From CAYUIS01 sp964444825 (GTDB lineage Bacteria > Chloroflexota > Anaerolineae > B4-G1): a stretch of 45,660 nucleotides of DNA. A program made the position numbers and the translations under genes. The notes under the pieces are model-generated. The model ran no database searches, had not been told where the DNA came from, and worked only from the letters and a program-made list of their open reading frames with translations. Each line of letters begins with the position of its first letter. Position 1 is the stretch's first letter. The DNA lies in NCBI GenBank assembly GCA_964444825.1, contig CAYUIS010000024.1, forward strand, positions 1 through 45,660. The letters run 5' to 3'. Below are positions 7,621-16,400 of the stretch, in pieces.

Positions 7621-9995
7621 CTAACAGAGGTCTGCCGTCTGCGCTTACTTTGGATCCGGTTGGCAAGGGCGTGCCCCGCATAGATGCCTACGAGAAGGTG
7701 ACCGGGGCGGCGGTGTTTGCGGACGATATGCAATTCGGCCCGGGCCTCTATTATGGGAGGCTGGTGCGCAGCCCTTATGCCCACGCTCTGATCAAGCACA
7801 TAGACGCGAGCAAGGCGCTCGAGATACCCGGCGTAAAGGCGGTGGTCACCGGCAAGGACGTCAATACGCGTATTGGTCTGTATCTCATCGACCGTCCCAT
7901 CTTTCCCACTGACCGGGTGCGGGTCGTCGGCGAGCCGGTGGCCGGCGTGGTGGCGACGAGCGAGGAGGTCGCGGAACAGGCAGCGCGACTTGTCGAGGTC
8001 GAGTACGAGGAACTGCCCGCGATATTCGATCCGGTGGAGGCCGCCCAGCCTGGGGCCCCTCTGCTGCACCCCGATCTTGGCGAGTACGAGGTGGCCAGCT
8101 TTATCTTCCCCCAGCCGGGTAGCAACATCTCGGAGCACTTCAAGTTGCGCAAGGGAGACGTCGAGTCAGCCTGGCCCCAGTGCGCCGCCATCATGGAGGG
8201 GACGTTCCGCTTGCCCCGCATTCAGCACGTGCCCATCGAGCCCCACGTGGCGGTGGCGCTTTGGGAGTCGGCCGGAAATGTGACGCTGTGGACCTGTTCT
8301 CAGTCCCCCTTTGCCCAGCGTGACCTGATCGCCCAGAGCCTCGATATCCCCCACGGCAACCTGCGCGTGGTCTCTCCCTACGTCGGCGGCGGGTTTGGCG
8401 GCAAGGCTGGTATCTCGATGGAGGTGTACGCGGTCGTATTGGCTCAGGCGGTGAAGGGACATCCGGTCAAACTGCGCATGACGCGCGAGGAAGAGTTCTT
8501 CTGCACGACGACGCGCCAGAGTCTGGTGGCGAACACCAAGATCGGCTGCGATGCCGAGGGCAATCTGCTGGCGATGGAGACCGAGTACTATTTCGGCGGC
8601 GGAGCGTACAACGACTATGGCGTGAACATCGCGCGGGCGGCTGGCTACTCCTGCACCGGTCCCTACGACATTCCGAACGTGAAGGGCGATTCCTACTGCG
8701 TTTACACCAACGAGCCCATCGGCAGCGCGATGCGCGGCTTTGGTATGCCCGAGATCCACTGGGGCATTGAGCAGATCATGGATCAATTGGCCGAAAGGAT
8801 CGAGATGGACCCAGCCGAGTTTCGGCGGCGCAACTGTGTCAGGACGGGGGACACGATCCTGACCGGGATGGAGATGCCGGCCATCGACCTGGTGGCCTGT
8901 ATCGACAAGGTCACCCAGGCGATCGGATGGAATGAAAGTAGGGGCGAGGCTCGTCCTCGCCCCTCCGCAGCACACAAGAAGCGCGGCCAGGGCATCGCCA
9001 TCATGTGGAAGGCCCCGGCGATGCCGCCCAATCCAGGCAGCTCGGCCATCGTGCGCTTTAACGAGGACGCGACGCTCAACGTCGAGGTCGGGGCGCAGGA
9101 CCTGGGACAGGGAGCCTTCACCGTCGTGGCGCAGATGGCGGCCCAGGTGCTGGGTGTGCCCTACGAATGGGTGCGCGTCTCGGTCCCGGTGGACACCAAG
9201 TACAGCCCGTACGAATGGCAGACGGTGGCGAGCCGCATCACCTGGTCCACGGGCAACGCGGTCAAGGCGGCGGCCGGTGACGCCCGGCGGCAGATTCTAG
9301 AGATCGTGGCCGAGCACTGGGACGAGGAGCCGGATGATCTGGACATCAAGGAGGGCAAGGTTTTCTCCTACAAGTCTGAGCGGGAACAGACACTGAAAGA
9401 TATGGTGATCTATGGCCTGCCCAACGAGAACTTTGAGGGATGGAAAGGGGGACCTATCGTCGGGCAGGGCCACTTTATGCCGACCTATGTCACCAACCTG
9501 GACTTTGAGACCGGCCAGGGGACGCGCGCCGTGGTGCACTATACCGTCGGGGCGCAGGCGGTCGACCTGGAGGTGGACACGGAGACGGGGCAGATAGAGG
9601 TCCTCAAGATCGCCAGCGCCTACGACGTGGGCAAGGCCATCAACCCAGACCTGGTTATGGCGCAGATCGAGGGTGGGGCGGTGCACGGGATGAGTTCTGC
9701 CTTTGAGGCGATGTTGTTCGATGCGGCGGGCCAACCCCTTAACCCCAGTTTTGTCGATTATCGCATCGCCACCAGCGTGGATGCGCCGAAAGAGATCCAC
9801 GGCGATTTCGTCGAGACGCCGTTGGAGGATGGGCCGTGGGGGGCGCGGGGCGTGGGCGAGCATGTGATGGTGCAGACCGCACCGGCGATGGCCAACGCCA
9901 TCCACGATGCGCTCGGCATTCGCTTCACCGATCTGCCGCTCTCGGCGGAAAAGATCTTTCTGGCGCTCCAGGAGCGGGAGGTGGGTCGAGAGTAG
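7617..9995 (+). CDS. Xanthine dehydrogenase family molybdopterin-binding large subunit
   Basis: This 792-residue catalytic subunit binds the molybdenum cofactor. Seen: G-G-G-F-G-G-K at 257-263 near the cofactor, A-M-R-G-F-G at 371-376, whose arginine matches the substrate-orienting arginine of purine hydroxylases, and G-A-R-G-V-G-E with the likely catalytic Glu748. The A-Y-x-C-S-F-R motif of form I CO dehydrogenase is absent. The substrate is therefore more likely a purine or other N-heterocycle than CO. The ATG at 7617 overlaps the previous stop (ATGA) and follows GGAGGAGGGAGG. A palindromic DNA element is embedded in frame around codons 442-449 (separate entry). No XdhC-type cofactor-insertion protein lies in the window. 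Confidence 0.88.
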   Translation: MTNRGLPSALTLDPVGKGVPRIDAYEKVTGAAVFADDMQFGPGLYYGRLVRSPYAHALIKHIDASKALEIPGVKAVVTGKDVNTRIGLYLIDRPIFPTDRVRVVGEPVAGVVATSEEVAEQAARLVEVEYEELPAIFDPVEAAQPGAPLLHPDLGEYEVASFIFPQPGSNISEHFKLRKGDVESAWPQCAAIMEGTFRLPRIQHVPIEPHVAVALWESAGNVTLWTCSQSPFAQRDLIAQSLDIPHGNLRVVSPYVGGGFGGKAGISMEVYAVVLAQAVKGHPVKLRMTREEEFFCTTTRQSLVANTKIGCDAEGNLLAMETEYYFGGGAYNDYGVNIARAAGYSCTGPYDIPNVKGDSYCVYTNEPIGSAMRGFGMPEIHWGIEQIMDQLAERIEMDPAEFRRRNCVRTGDTILTGMEMPAIDLVACIDKVTQAIGWNESRGEARPRPSAAHKKRGQGIAIMWKAPAMPPNPGSSAIVRFNEDATLNVEVGAQDLGQGAFTVVAQMAAQVLGVPYEWVRVSVPVDTKYSPYEWQTVASRITWSTGNAVKAAAGDARRQILEIVAEHWDEEPDDLDIKEGKVFSYKSEREQTLKDMVIYGLPNENFEGWKGGPIVGQGHFMPTYVTNLDFETGQGTRAVVHYTVGAQAVDLEVDTETGQIEVLKIASAYDVGKAINPDLVMAQIEGGAVHGMSSAFEAMLFDAAGQPLNPSFVDYRIATSVDAPKEIHGDFVETPLEDGPWGARGVGEHVMVQTAPAMANAIHDALGIRFTDLPLSAEKIFLALQEREVGRE
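8940..8964. repeat. Perfect palindromic element inside the molybdoenzyme coding sequence
   Basis: AGGGGCGAGG at 8940-8949 and CCTCGCCCCT at 8955-8964 form a perfect 10-bp stem around a CTCGT loop. It is read in frame as R-G-E-A-R-P-R-P-S within a linker before K-K-R-G-Q-G. Similar GC-rich palindromes beginning GTAGGGGCG are known as dispersed intergenic repeats in some cyanobacteria. I infer an insertion of that kind, and no second copy was noticed in this window. Confidence 0.6.
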
Positions 9996-10029
9996 GTTCT
10001 CCCGGCCGGATTTCGCCCGGATCAAGACG

Positions 10030-10064
10030 AAAAAGAGCCCACTCGATTCGAGTGGGCTCTTTTT
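10030..10064. terminator. Bidirectional intrinsic terminator
   Basis: AAAAAGAGCCCACTCGA at 10030-10046 is mirrored perfectly by TCGAGTGGGCTCTTTTT at 10048-10064. The result is a strong stem with a T tract on either strand. It sits in the 82 bases between the convergent molybdoenzyme gene and the DUF11 gene and should serve both. Confidence 0.9.
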
Positions 10065-10077
10065 GACCCGTGTGCGG

Positions 10078-13000
10078 CTAGTTCCGGAGCACCAGGGGCA
10101 GGTATACCTTGGGCAAATTCCTTGGCGTCAGTATGAGCGGCGCGGCCTCTTCCACCCCGGGGATCAGGGCTGTTGAGCTGGAGCCCTCGACCTTGTTGTG
10201 ATAGGTGGCCGTTATCATAGCGCTCCCCGGCGGCGCCTGTGCCCAGGCCTGGAAGACGATCTGGGCGCTATTCTCTTTTCTCACCTCTCCCAGATTCCAG
10301 GCCACGATTGGAGGTCGTCTCACGTAGGGCCCGGGCCCCCCCGCCAGTGTTCGCACGTATCTAAAGTCGGAGGGTAGAGTATCGGTGATGCGTACCTCCG
10401 CGAGATCTATGTCGGAAGCGTTGTACAGCGTGATGGTATAGATCACCGTGCCGCCGTTCGCCGTTTGGGTCGGGAAAACGGTCTTGTACAGCACGATGCC
10501 GGGCAGCACGGTCACAGGGGCCGCGACGCCTGGGGGGACCTTGGGCTCGATGTCTCCAACGCGTGGACACCAGGCGGTTACCTCGTTGTCGTATTCCCAC
10601 AGGAGGATGGCCGCCTGGGCCTGGAATCGTAGGCGGAGTCCGGTCTTGCCAGTAGGTATGGTCAGGTTCCGCCAGACGACCTGCCGGCCATTGACCTCGC
10701 TGGGCTCGGGGTCGCCCGCCACCATACCCACAAATTTAAAGTTGTATCCTGGCACACCAGGGAAGGTCGGCAGGGTCTCGGTGATGACCACTCCGCTGAT
10801 GGGTACCGAGTCTTTGTTCACGAGTTTGATCTCATACTGGACGATGCCCCTCGGTGGAACCTCGACCGGGGAGGCAACCTTAGTCAGCTCAATGATGTTT
10901 TCCATAACCTTGACCTTGGCAGTGGGGTCGATGTCCTGGACGCAGGCCAGGTCTGTCGTTGAGGCCGTCACTATGTTTTCATAGTCCCCGGTTGTCATGT
11001 CCTCAGGTACGCGGACTTGGAACGCCAGCACCAGTTGATGTCCGGCCTGGATGGTATAGCCTTGCCATTCGAGGCTGGGCGGATTAATCACATCCGGCGC
11101 CGGATAGCCCGGGACCGTATCCGAATACACAAAGTAGAGAGTGCCGTCGCCGTCCAGCGTGTCACGGACTGTCACGTCGTGGACGTCCAGGCCAGACTGG
11201 TTGGTGAGCGTGATCGTGTAGACAAACGTCTCTCCTGGCATCACGACTGTGTGGTCTGCCTTCTTGTCGATTGACACGTGAGGCTTGACCTCCAGGGGCG
11301 CCAGATTGATCGCATTGCAGTACCACAGTGACTCGGGACTGACGGCATGGATCCATACGGTCGAGCCTACACAATCTGTCTTGCCTTTCTGTACGAATGT
11401 CTCGTCGCAGCCGGCGTCGAGGGTCACATCTACCCCAAACGTGTGCTCCCAACACTCGCCAGGCGCCAGATCCCGGTCGGGCGAGATGTCATACTGATAG
11501 GTTGTCAGCCCGGTGACCTTCTCAAAGAAGCCAGCGGGCAGACGGTCCTCGAACTCGCTCAACGTATACGTGCCCGTGGCCACGTTACAGACACTGACAG
11601 AGTAGTCCACGCTTGTCTCCACGAGCGTTTCGCCGGGGTCCACGGTCTTGTCGATGGTCAGCGGCGAGTCGATGAGCACCTGGGCCTTGTCGACTATGGT
11701 GGGAATGGTCGTCCAGGGGCTGGCGGCCGATACAGCGTTGCCGTATCTCTTCAACGGCCATCCGATAGCCGCCGCCCGGAACGAAAACGAGATCTGGCTG
11801 TTGGCGGTCACCGTCAGGTTGTCCCACGCCACCGGGTTGTCCTGGTACTCGGCTACCGGGTCCGGGCCAAAGATCATATCCAGGTAGTGGAAATCGGCCC
11901 CCACGTGTTCCGGTTTGTTGGGCGGCAGAGTGTCGGTGATACGCAGGGATCTGATGGTGGTATCGCCGTGGTTCTGCGCGGTGATGGTATAGGTCACGAT
12001 CTCTCCTGACAGCACCTGGTCCGGGCTTACCTCCTTCTTGAGCTCGATCTGGCGCAGTACTGTGACCTTGGAGGGATTCTTTGTCTTCATCTCACAGATG
12101 ACGAGGCCGGGCGCAGAGGAGGAGAGATAGTTCTCGTACGTTCTGGATCTGGAGCCAATGTCGATGTGGTAGGGGACCCACGTGCGGAAAGCAAAACTGA
12201 TCGTCCCGCCAGCTTGAATGCTCAGGTCCTCCCAGACGATCTGTGGAGAGGTGATGACCGGGGTAGGACCGCCGGGCAGCACCTCCAGGAAGGTGAATCC
12301 GTCAGCCTGGAACGTATCGGTCAGGCGTAACCCCTCCAGGAGTTGGTCGTGGTGAGGGTTGTGGATGTTGACGGTGTAGGTGACGATCCCACCGGGATAG
12401 ACCTCCCTTTCTCCGGATGGTGGGTCGGGCGTCTCTACGCTCTTTTCCGTCACGTCACGTATTGAGGTAGCCAGATCCTTTCGGCCCGTCACTCGGCGGA
12501 TGGTCTCGTTGGCCGTGGCGATGTCGTCGGCCTTTTGGTTGCTGATCTTCATGTCGTTGGTGTTGCAGGTCCACATGCTTTCGGTGACCCGCACCGTATA
12601 CCCGACGGCGACAGAGCCTCCGGGCGCCAACGAACCAGGCGGGTTCCAAACAAGCAGGCCGGTGGATGGTGAGTAGACGCCCCCACTACCGACAGCATAG
12701 ATCGTGGTGTGCGCCGGCAGGGTATCGGTGATGACGACGCCTGTAGCGGGGATGGCGTCTTCCCGGTCCTCGTTGTTCAGCGTGAGTGTGTAAGTCAGCA
12801 AGTGGCCGGGGAGCACTGGGCTTGGGGTGGCGGTCTTGCCATTGTCATAAAAGTACAGCACAGGTCCCACCACCGTGACGCCGACGGTGTCGGCATCCTC
12901 ACCATCTGGATTTCCTGAGCTGATGCCCGGTGTGGTCGTGGTGATCAACGCCGACATCCCGAGGGTGTCCCAGGCATCTTGTCTATATTGAGGCTCGGCT

Positions 13001-13434
13001 TCAGGCGGCACGGTCGTGGTGATGACGATCCATCCTCCCGTGGCTGGCGGGAGAGATCCAAGCCCCCATTCAAGGACATACTCCTCGGAAAAGTCACCAG
13101 AGTAGGTAAAGCTGGTGGTGGGTATGAAAGGATCGCTGAGGTAGGAACCGCTATAGTATTGGCTCCTCCGCAATGTGGCGACGATGATGACGTCGGATAG
13201 CGTCTGGCCGGGGAGGGTGTTGGTGTAGAGCAGCGTGTAGGTGATCACCGAGTCGGCCATGATGGCCTCCTCGGCAGCCTGGGCGTCTATGACCAGGTTG
13301 GGGGCGGCCGCAATGGCTTCCGGTGGGGAAGCGTAGCTTGTCCCAGCTCTTGATGTCAGAAAGACACCGAGCAGAGCCAAAGCTATTCCGCTAGTACATA
13401 TCGCCACTATTGCTGACAGGTATCGTTTGTTCAC
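10078..13434 (-). CDS. Giant secreted DUF11-repeat protein, eight modules
   Basis: This 1118-residue protein has an N-terminal signal peptide, with probable cleavage near S-Y-A|S-P-P, followed by eight DUF11-type beta-sandwich modules of roughly 120-140 residues. Each module shows the pattern Y-T-I-T-L-x-N followed by I-T-D-T-L-P. Such modules build stalk-like surface proteins. The C terminus is K-V-Y-L-P-L-V-L-R-N, probably a sorting or anchoring signal. The GTG at 13434 is chosen because AAGGAGGTG lies six bases upstream. An upstream extension would overlap the neighbouring gene. Its modules align one to one with the first eight of the neighbour, 32 bases upstream, so the pair arose by duplication. 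No enzymatic domain was seen. Confidence 0.85.
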   Translation of the reverse strand: MNKRYLSAIVAICTSGIALALLGVFLTSRAGTSYASPPEAIAAAPNLVIDAQAAEEAIMADSVITYTLLYTNTLPGQTLSDVIIVATLRRSQYYSGSYLSDPFIPTTSFTYSGDFSEEYVLEWGLGSLPPATGGWIVITTTVPPEAEPQYRQDAWDTLGMSALITTTTPGISSGNPDGEDADTVGVTVVGPVLYFYDNGKTATPSPVLPGHLLTYTLTLNNEDREDAIPATGVVITDTLPAHTTIYAVGSGGVYSPSTGLLVWNPPGSLAPGGSVAVGYTVRVTESMWTCNTNDMKISNQKADDIATANETIRRVTGRKDLATSIRDVTEKSVETPDPPSGEREVYPGGIVTYTVNIHNPHHDQLLEGLRLTDTFQADGFTFLEVLPGGPTPVITSPQIVWEDLSIQAGGTISFAFRTWVPYHIDIGSRSRTYENYLSSSAPGLVICEMKTKNPSKVTVLRQIELKKEVSPDQVLSGEIVTYTITAQNHGDTTIRSLRITDTLPPNKPEHVGADFHYLDMIFGPDPVAEYQDNPVAWDNLTVTANSQISFSFRAAAIGWPLKRYGNAVSAASPWTTIPTIVDKAQVLIDSPLTIDKTVDPGETLVETSVDYSVSVCNVATGTYTLSEFEDRLPAGFFEKVTGLTTYQYDISPDRDLAPGECWEHTFGVDVTLDAGCDETFVQKGKTDCVGSTVWIHAVSPESLWYCNAINLAPLEVKPHVSIDKKADHTVVMPGETFVYTITLTNQSGLDVHDVTVRDTLDGDGTLYFVYSDTVPGYPAPDVINPPSLEWQGYTIQAGHQLVLAFQVRVPEDMTTGDYENIVTASTTDLACVQDIDPTAKVKVMENIIELTKVASPVEVPPRGIVQYEIKLVNKDSVPISGVVITETLPTFPGVPGYNFKFVGMVAGDPEPSEVNGRQVVWRNLTIPTGKTGLRLRFQAQAAILLWEYDNEVTAWCPRVGDIEPKVPPGVAAPVTVLPGIVLYKTVFPTQTANGGTVIYTITLYNASDIDLAEVRITDTLPSDFRYVRTLAGGPGPYVRRPPIVAWNLGEVRKENSAQIVFQAWAQAPPGSAMITATYHNKVEGSSSTALIPGVEEAAPLILTPRNLPKVYLPLVLRN

Positions 13435-13465
13435 CGTGCACCTCCTTGAACACCCATGCTGGCTG

Positions 13466-16400
13466 CTACTGACCATAGTTCCGGAGAAGGACTGGAAGGA
13501 ATACGGACTGTGTTCCTTCCACTTTGACCGGCGCTATCGCTCTGACTCCAACAATCAGGCTAGCAGGACTGTAGCCTTCTACCGTGTTTCGATACACTCC
13601 TGACGCTACATCGGGTTCCACCAGAACCCGGAAGGCGAGCTCTTTGTTCTCACCTGGCCCTACATTTGCCAGGTCCCAAACGATCTGCGGAAAGGTAAGA
13701 ACCGGGGTGGGGCCAAGGGGCAGCATTTCCCGGAACCCAAAGCCGGCGGGCAGAGTATCGGTGATGTGTACGTCCTCGATGGTTGTTTCCGATTGGTTTT
13801 CCAGGGTGATGGTATACGTCACGATGCCACCGTTCGCGGTCTGCGCCGGAGATACGGTCTTGGACAGAAAGGCCCCCGCCACCACCTGTACAGGCGCTGT
13901 TCCCTCTACGCCCAGTATGGGCCCCGATGAGCTGTAGCCCTGCACGGTGTTCGTATACACTCCCAGGGGCACGTCATCTCCTACCTGTGCCTTGAGGATT
14001 ATGGCCTGGCTCTCCCTGGCCCCGAGTTCCCCCAAGTCCCAGACGACCTGCGGGGAGGTGAAAACCAGGGTAAAGCCAGCTCCTGGTGACGCATAGAACC
14101 CAAAGCCGGTGGGCAGGGTGTCGGTGATGTGTACGTTCTCGATGGTCTCATCCGACTGATTTTCCAGGGTGATGGTGTAGGATAGCTTCCCACCGTTTAC
14201 GGTTTGAGTGGGAAAGACCGTCTTGGATATCGATGCCAGCGGCATAATCCCGTCTACGTTCACTGCGGCCGTCTCTGCTGCTCCAAAGGTCGTAAACGGA
14301 GGGACGAATCCTTCCACCGTGTTGGCATGTGTCCCCGACCTTACGCCAAGCCCCACACGTGCCTGGAATTTCAGCTCCCGGCTCTCTCCTACGCCCACTT
14401 GGGTCATCTCCCATTCAACATGAGGGGAGGTGACGACCGGGGTGGGCCCGATCTCCATCTGGAGGAAAGAGAAACCGTCGGGCAGGATATCGGTGATGTG
14501 CACATTCTCAAGCACAGCGTCCGTTTGGTTTGTGAACACGATCGTGTACGTCACATTCCCGCCATTCACGGTCCGGGTAGGGACGACGGTCTTGGACGTA
14601 AAGATGCCCGATTCCGCGGTCGCATCGACTTCGACAGGAGCCGTCCCCTCCACCTCCAGGAGTGTGTAGGGAGGAATACGAGCCTCTACCGTGCTGGTGT
14701 ACGTGCCTGTATCCACGCTATATCCTACTTGCGCCTGGTAACGAAAGTCGTGATTGGCATAACTCGAAAGCTCGTCCATTTCCCAGATTACTTGGGGAGA
14801 AGTGGTAATGGGCAATACGGGGTCAGTTCCCAACATCTTGACGAAATAAAAGCCGTCCGGCAGGGTGTCGGTGATACGTACGCCGGCATAGACGTCGGCC
14901 GTCAGGTTGTCCAGGGTGACGGTATAGATCACGGTCTCGCCATTCACAGTCTGCGATGGCGCGACGGTCTTTTCAAGAGACAGGTATGGCGCTCCGGTTG
15001 CTTCCACTAGCACCGGGGCTGAATCTCCCACACCAGGGATCAGGGCATCGGGACTGTAACCATCCACCCGGTTATAAAACGATCCCGAGGGCACGTCACT
15101 GCCCACCCTTACCCGAAAGACAATGTCCTCGATAGCTTGCTTGTCTATGTCCAACTCCCAGACCGCATAGTCCCTTTCAGGGCGTGGATACCACGGGGTC
15201 GGCCCCTCCAACGTCTGCCAATACCTAAAGCCGGAGGGTAGCGTGTCAGTGATCCGCAGGTCTGTCAGGGGGTCATCCGTCTGGTTGTGTACCGTGATGG
15301 TGTAGATCACATATGTGCCGTTTATGGTCTGGGTTGGGAACACGGTCTTGGCCACGAGCACACTCGGCATCACGTTCACCGGCGCTGCGGTGCCGGGCGG
15401 GACTTTGGGGGTGATGGTCTGGCTTCGAGGACACCAGGCCTCTATCTTATTGGGGTATAGACCGTAGAGGACGACCGTTCGGGCATCGAACTCGAGTTCG
15501 AGCTTTTCGCTGCCTGGTATGGTCAGATCCCGCCATATCACTTGGTTGCCATTGACCTCGCTCGGTTCGGGGCCATCGGATGCCATACCCACGAACTCAA
15601 AGTCATAGCCCGCAGTGCTCGGCAGCGTGTCGATGATCGTCACCCCGGTGATGGGCACCGAGTCCAGGTTCTTTAGCTCGATCTCGTACCGCACGAGTCC
15701 AAGAGGTGCGGCCTCCTCAGGCGTGGCCTCTTTTGTCAGCTCGATGATCTCTGCCACTACCTGTACCTGGGCAGCCGGTTCGATCGTCTCGACACAGGCG
15801 AGGTCACTGGTCGAGGCATATACCTCGTTCTTGTACTTCCCGTAGGAGATGGACTCTGGTACCTGAACCCTGAACGCCAGAACCAGCTCCTGTCCAGGCT
15901 GGATACTCAGATCTCGCCACTCGAGGGAATTGCCGACTACCGTGTCGGGTGCCGGGTAGCCGGGCACGGTGTCTAGATAGGCGAAATCGCCGTCTTCTTC
16001 TCCATCACCTGGCAGTGTATCCTGGATGGTGATATCGGTGACGGGGATTGACGAGATGTTGGTGAGAGTGATGGTATATACGAGGGTCTCTCCTGGCAGC
16101 ACGGCGGCGTGATCTCGATCCTTTTCGAGCGTCACGTGCGGCTTGATCAGGAGCGGTGCGAGTTTGACGGGGTTGACGTACCACCAATCATCGGGGTCTC
16201 CCTGGAGGTGAAACCCTACGTTCCGGGTTTCGTTCCAGTACGTGTGGGGGAGGTTCCCACATCCCACGTCTACGGAGATGTAGGCCCAAAAGGGATAGTA
16301 GTAGCAATCGTTGGGTTCCAGGGTGACAGGATCAAGATTGGTGTTCTCGTGATGGTAAGTCTCCTCGCCTATCGGAGGCTGTACGATAAAGCCAGGATGG

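Noticed and set aside
7617..9995. Aerobic carbon monoxide dehydrogenase (CoxL)
   Set aside because: The subunit order is Cox-like, but the A-Y-x-C-S-F-R active-site loop is absent and the purine-hydroxylase M-R-G-F-G is present.
9297..10025. Long open frames on the minus strand inside the molybdoenzyme genes
   Set aside because: They follow from the high-GC codon pattern of the real gene, lack ribosome sites and match no family.
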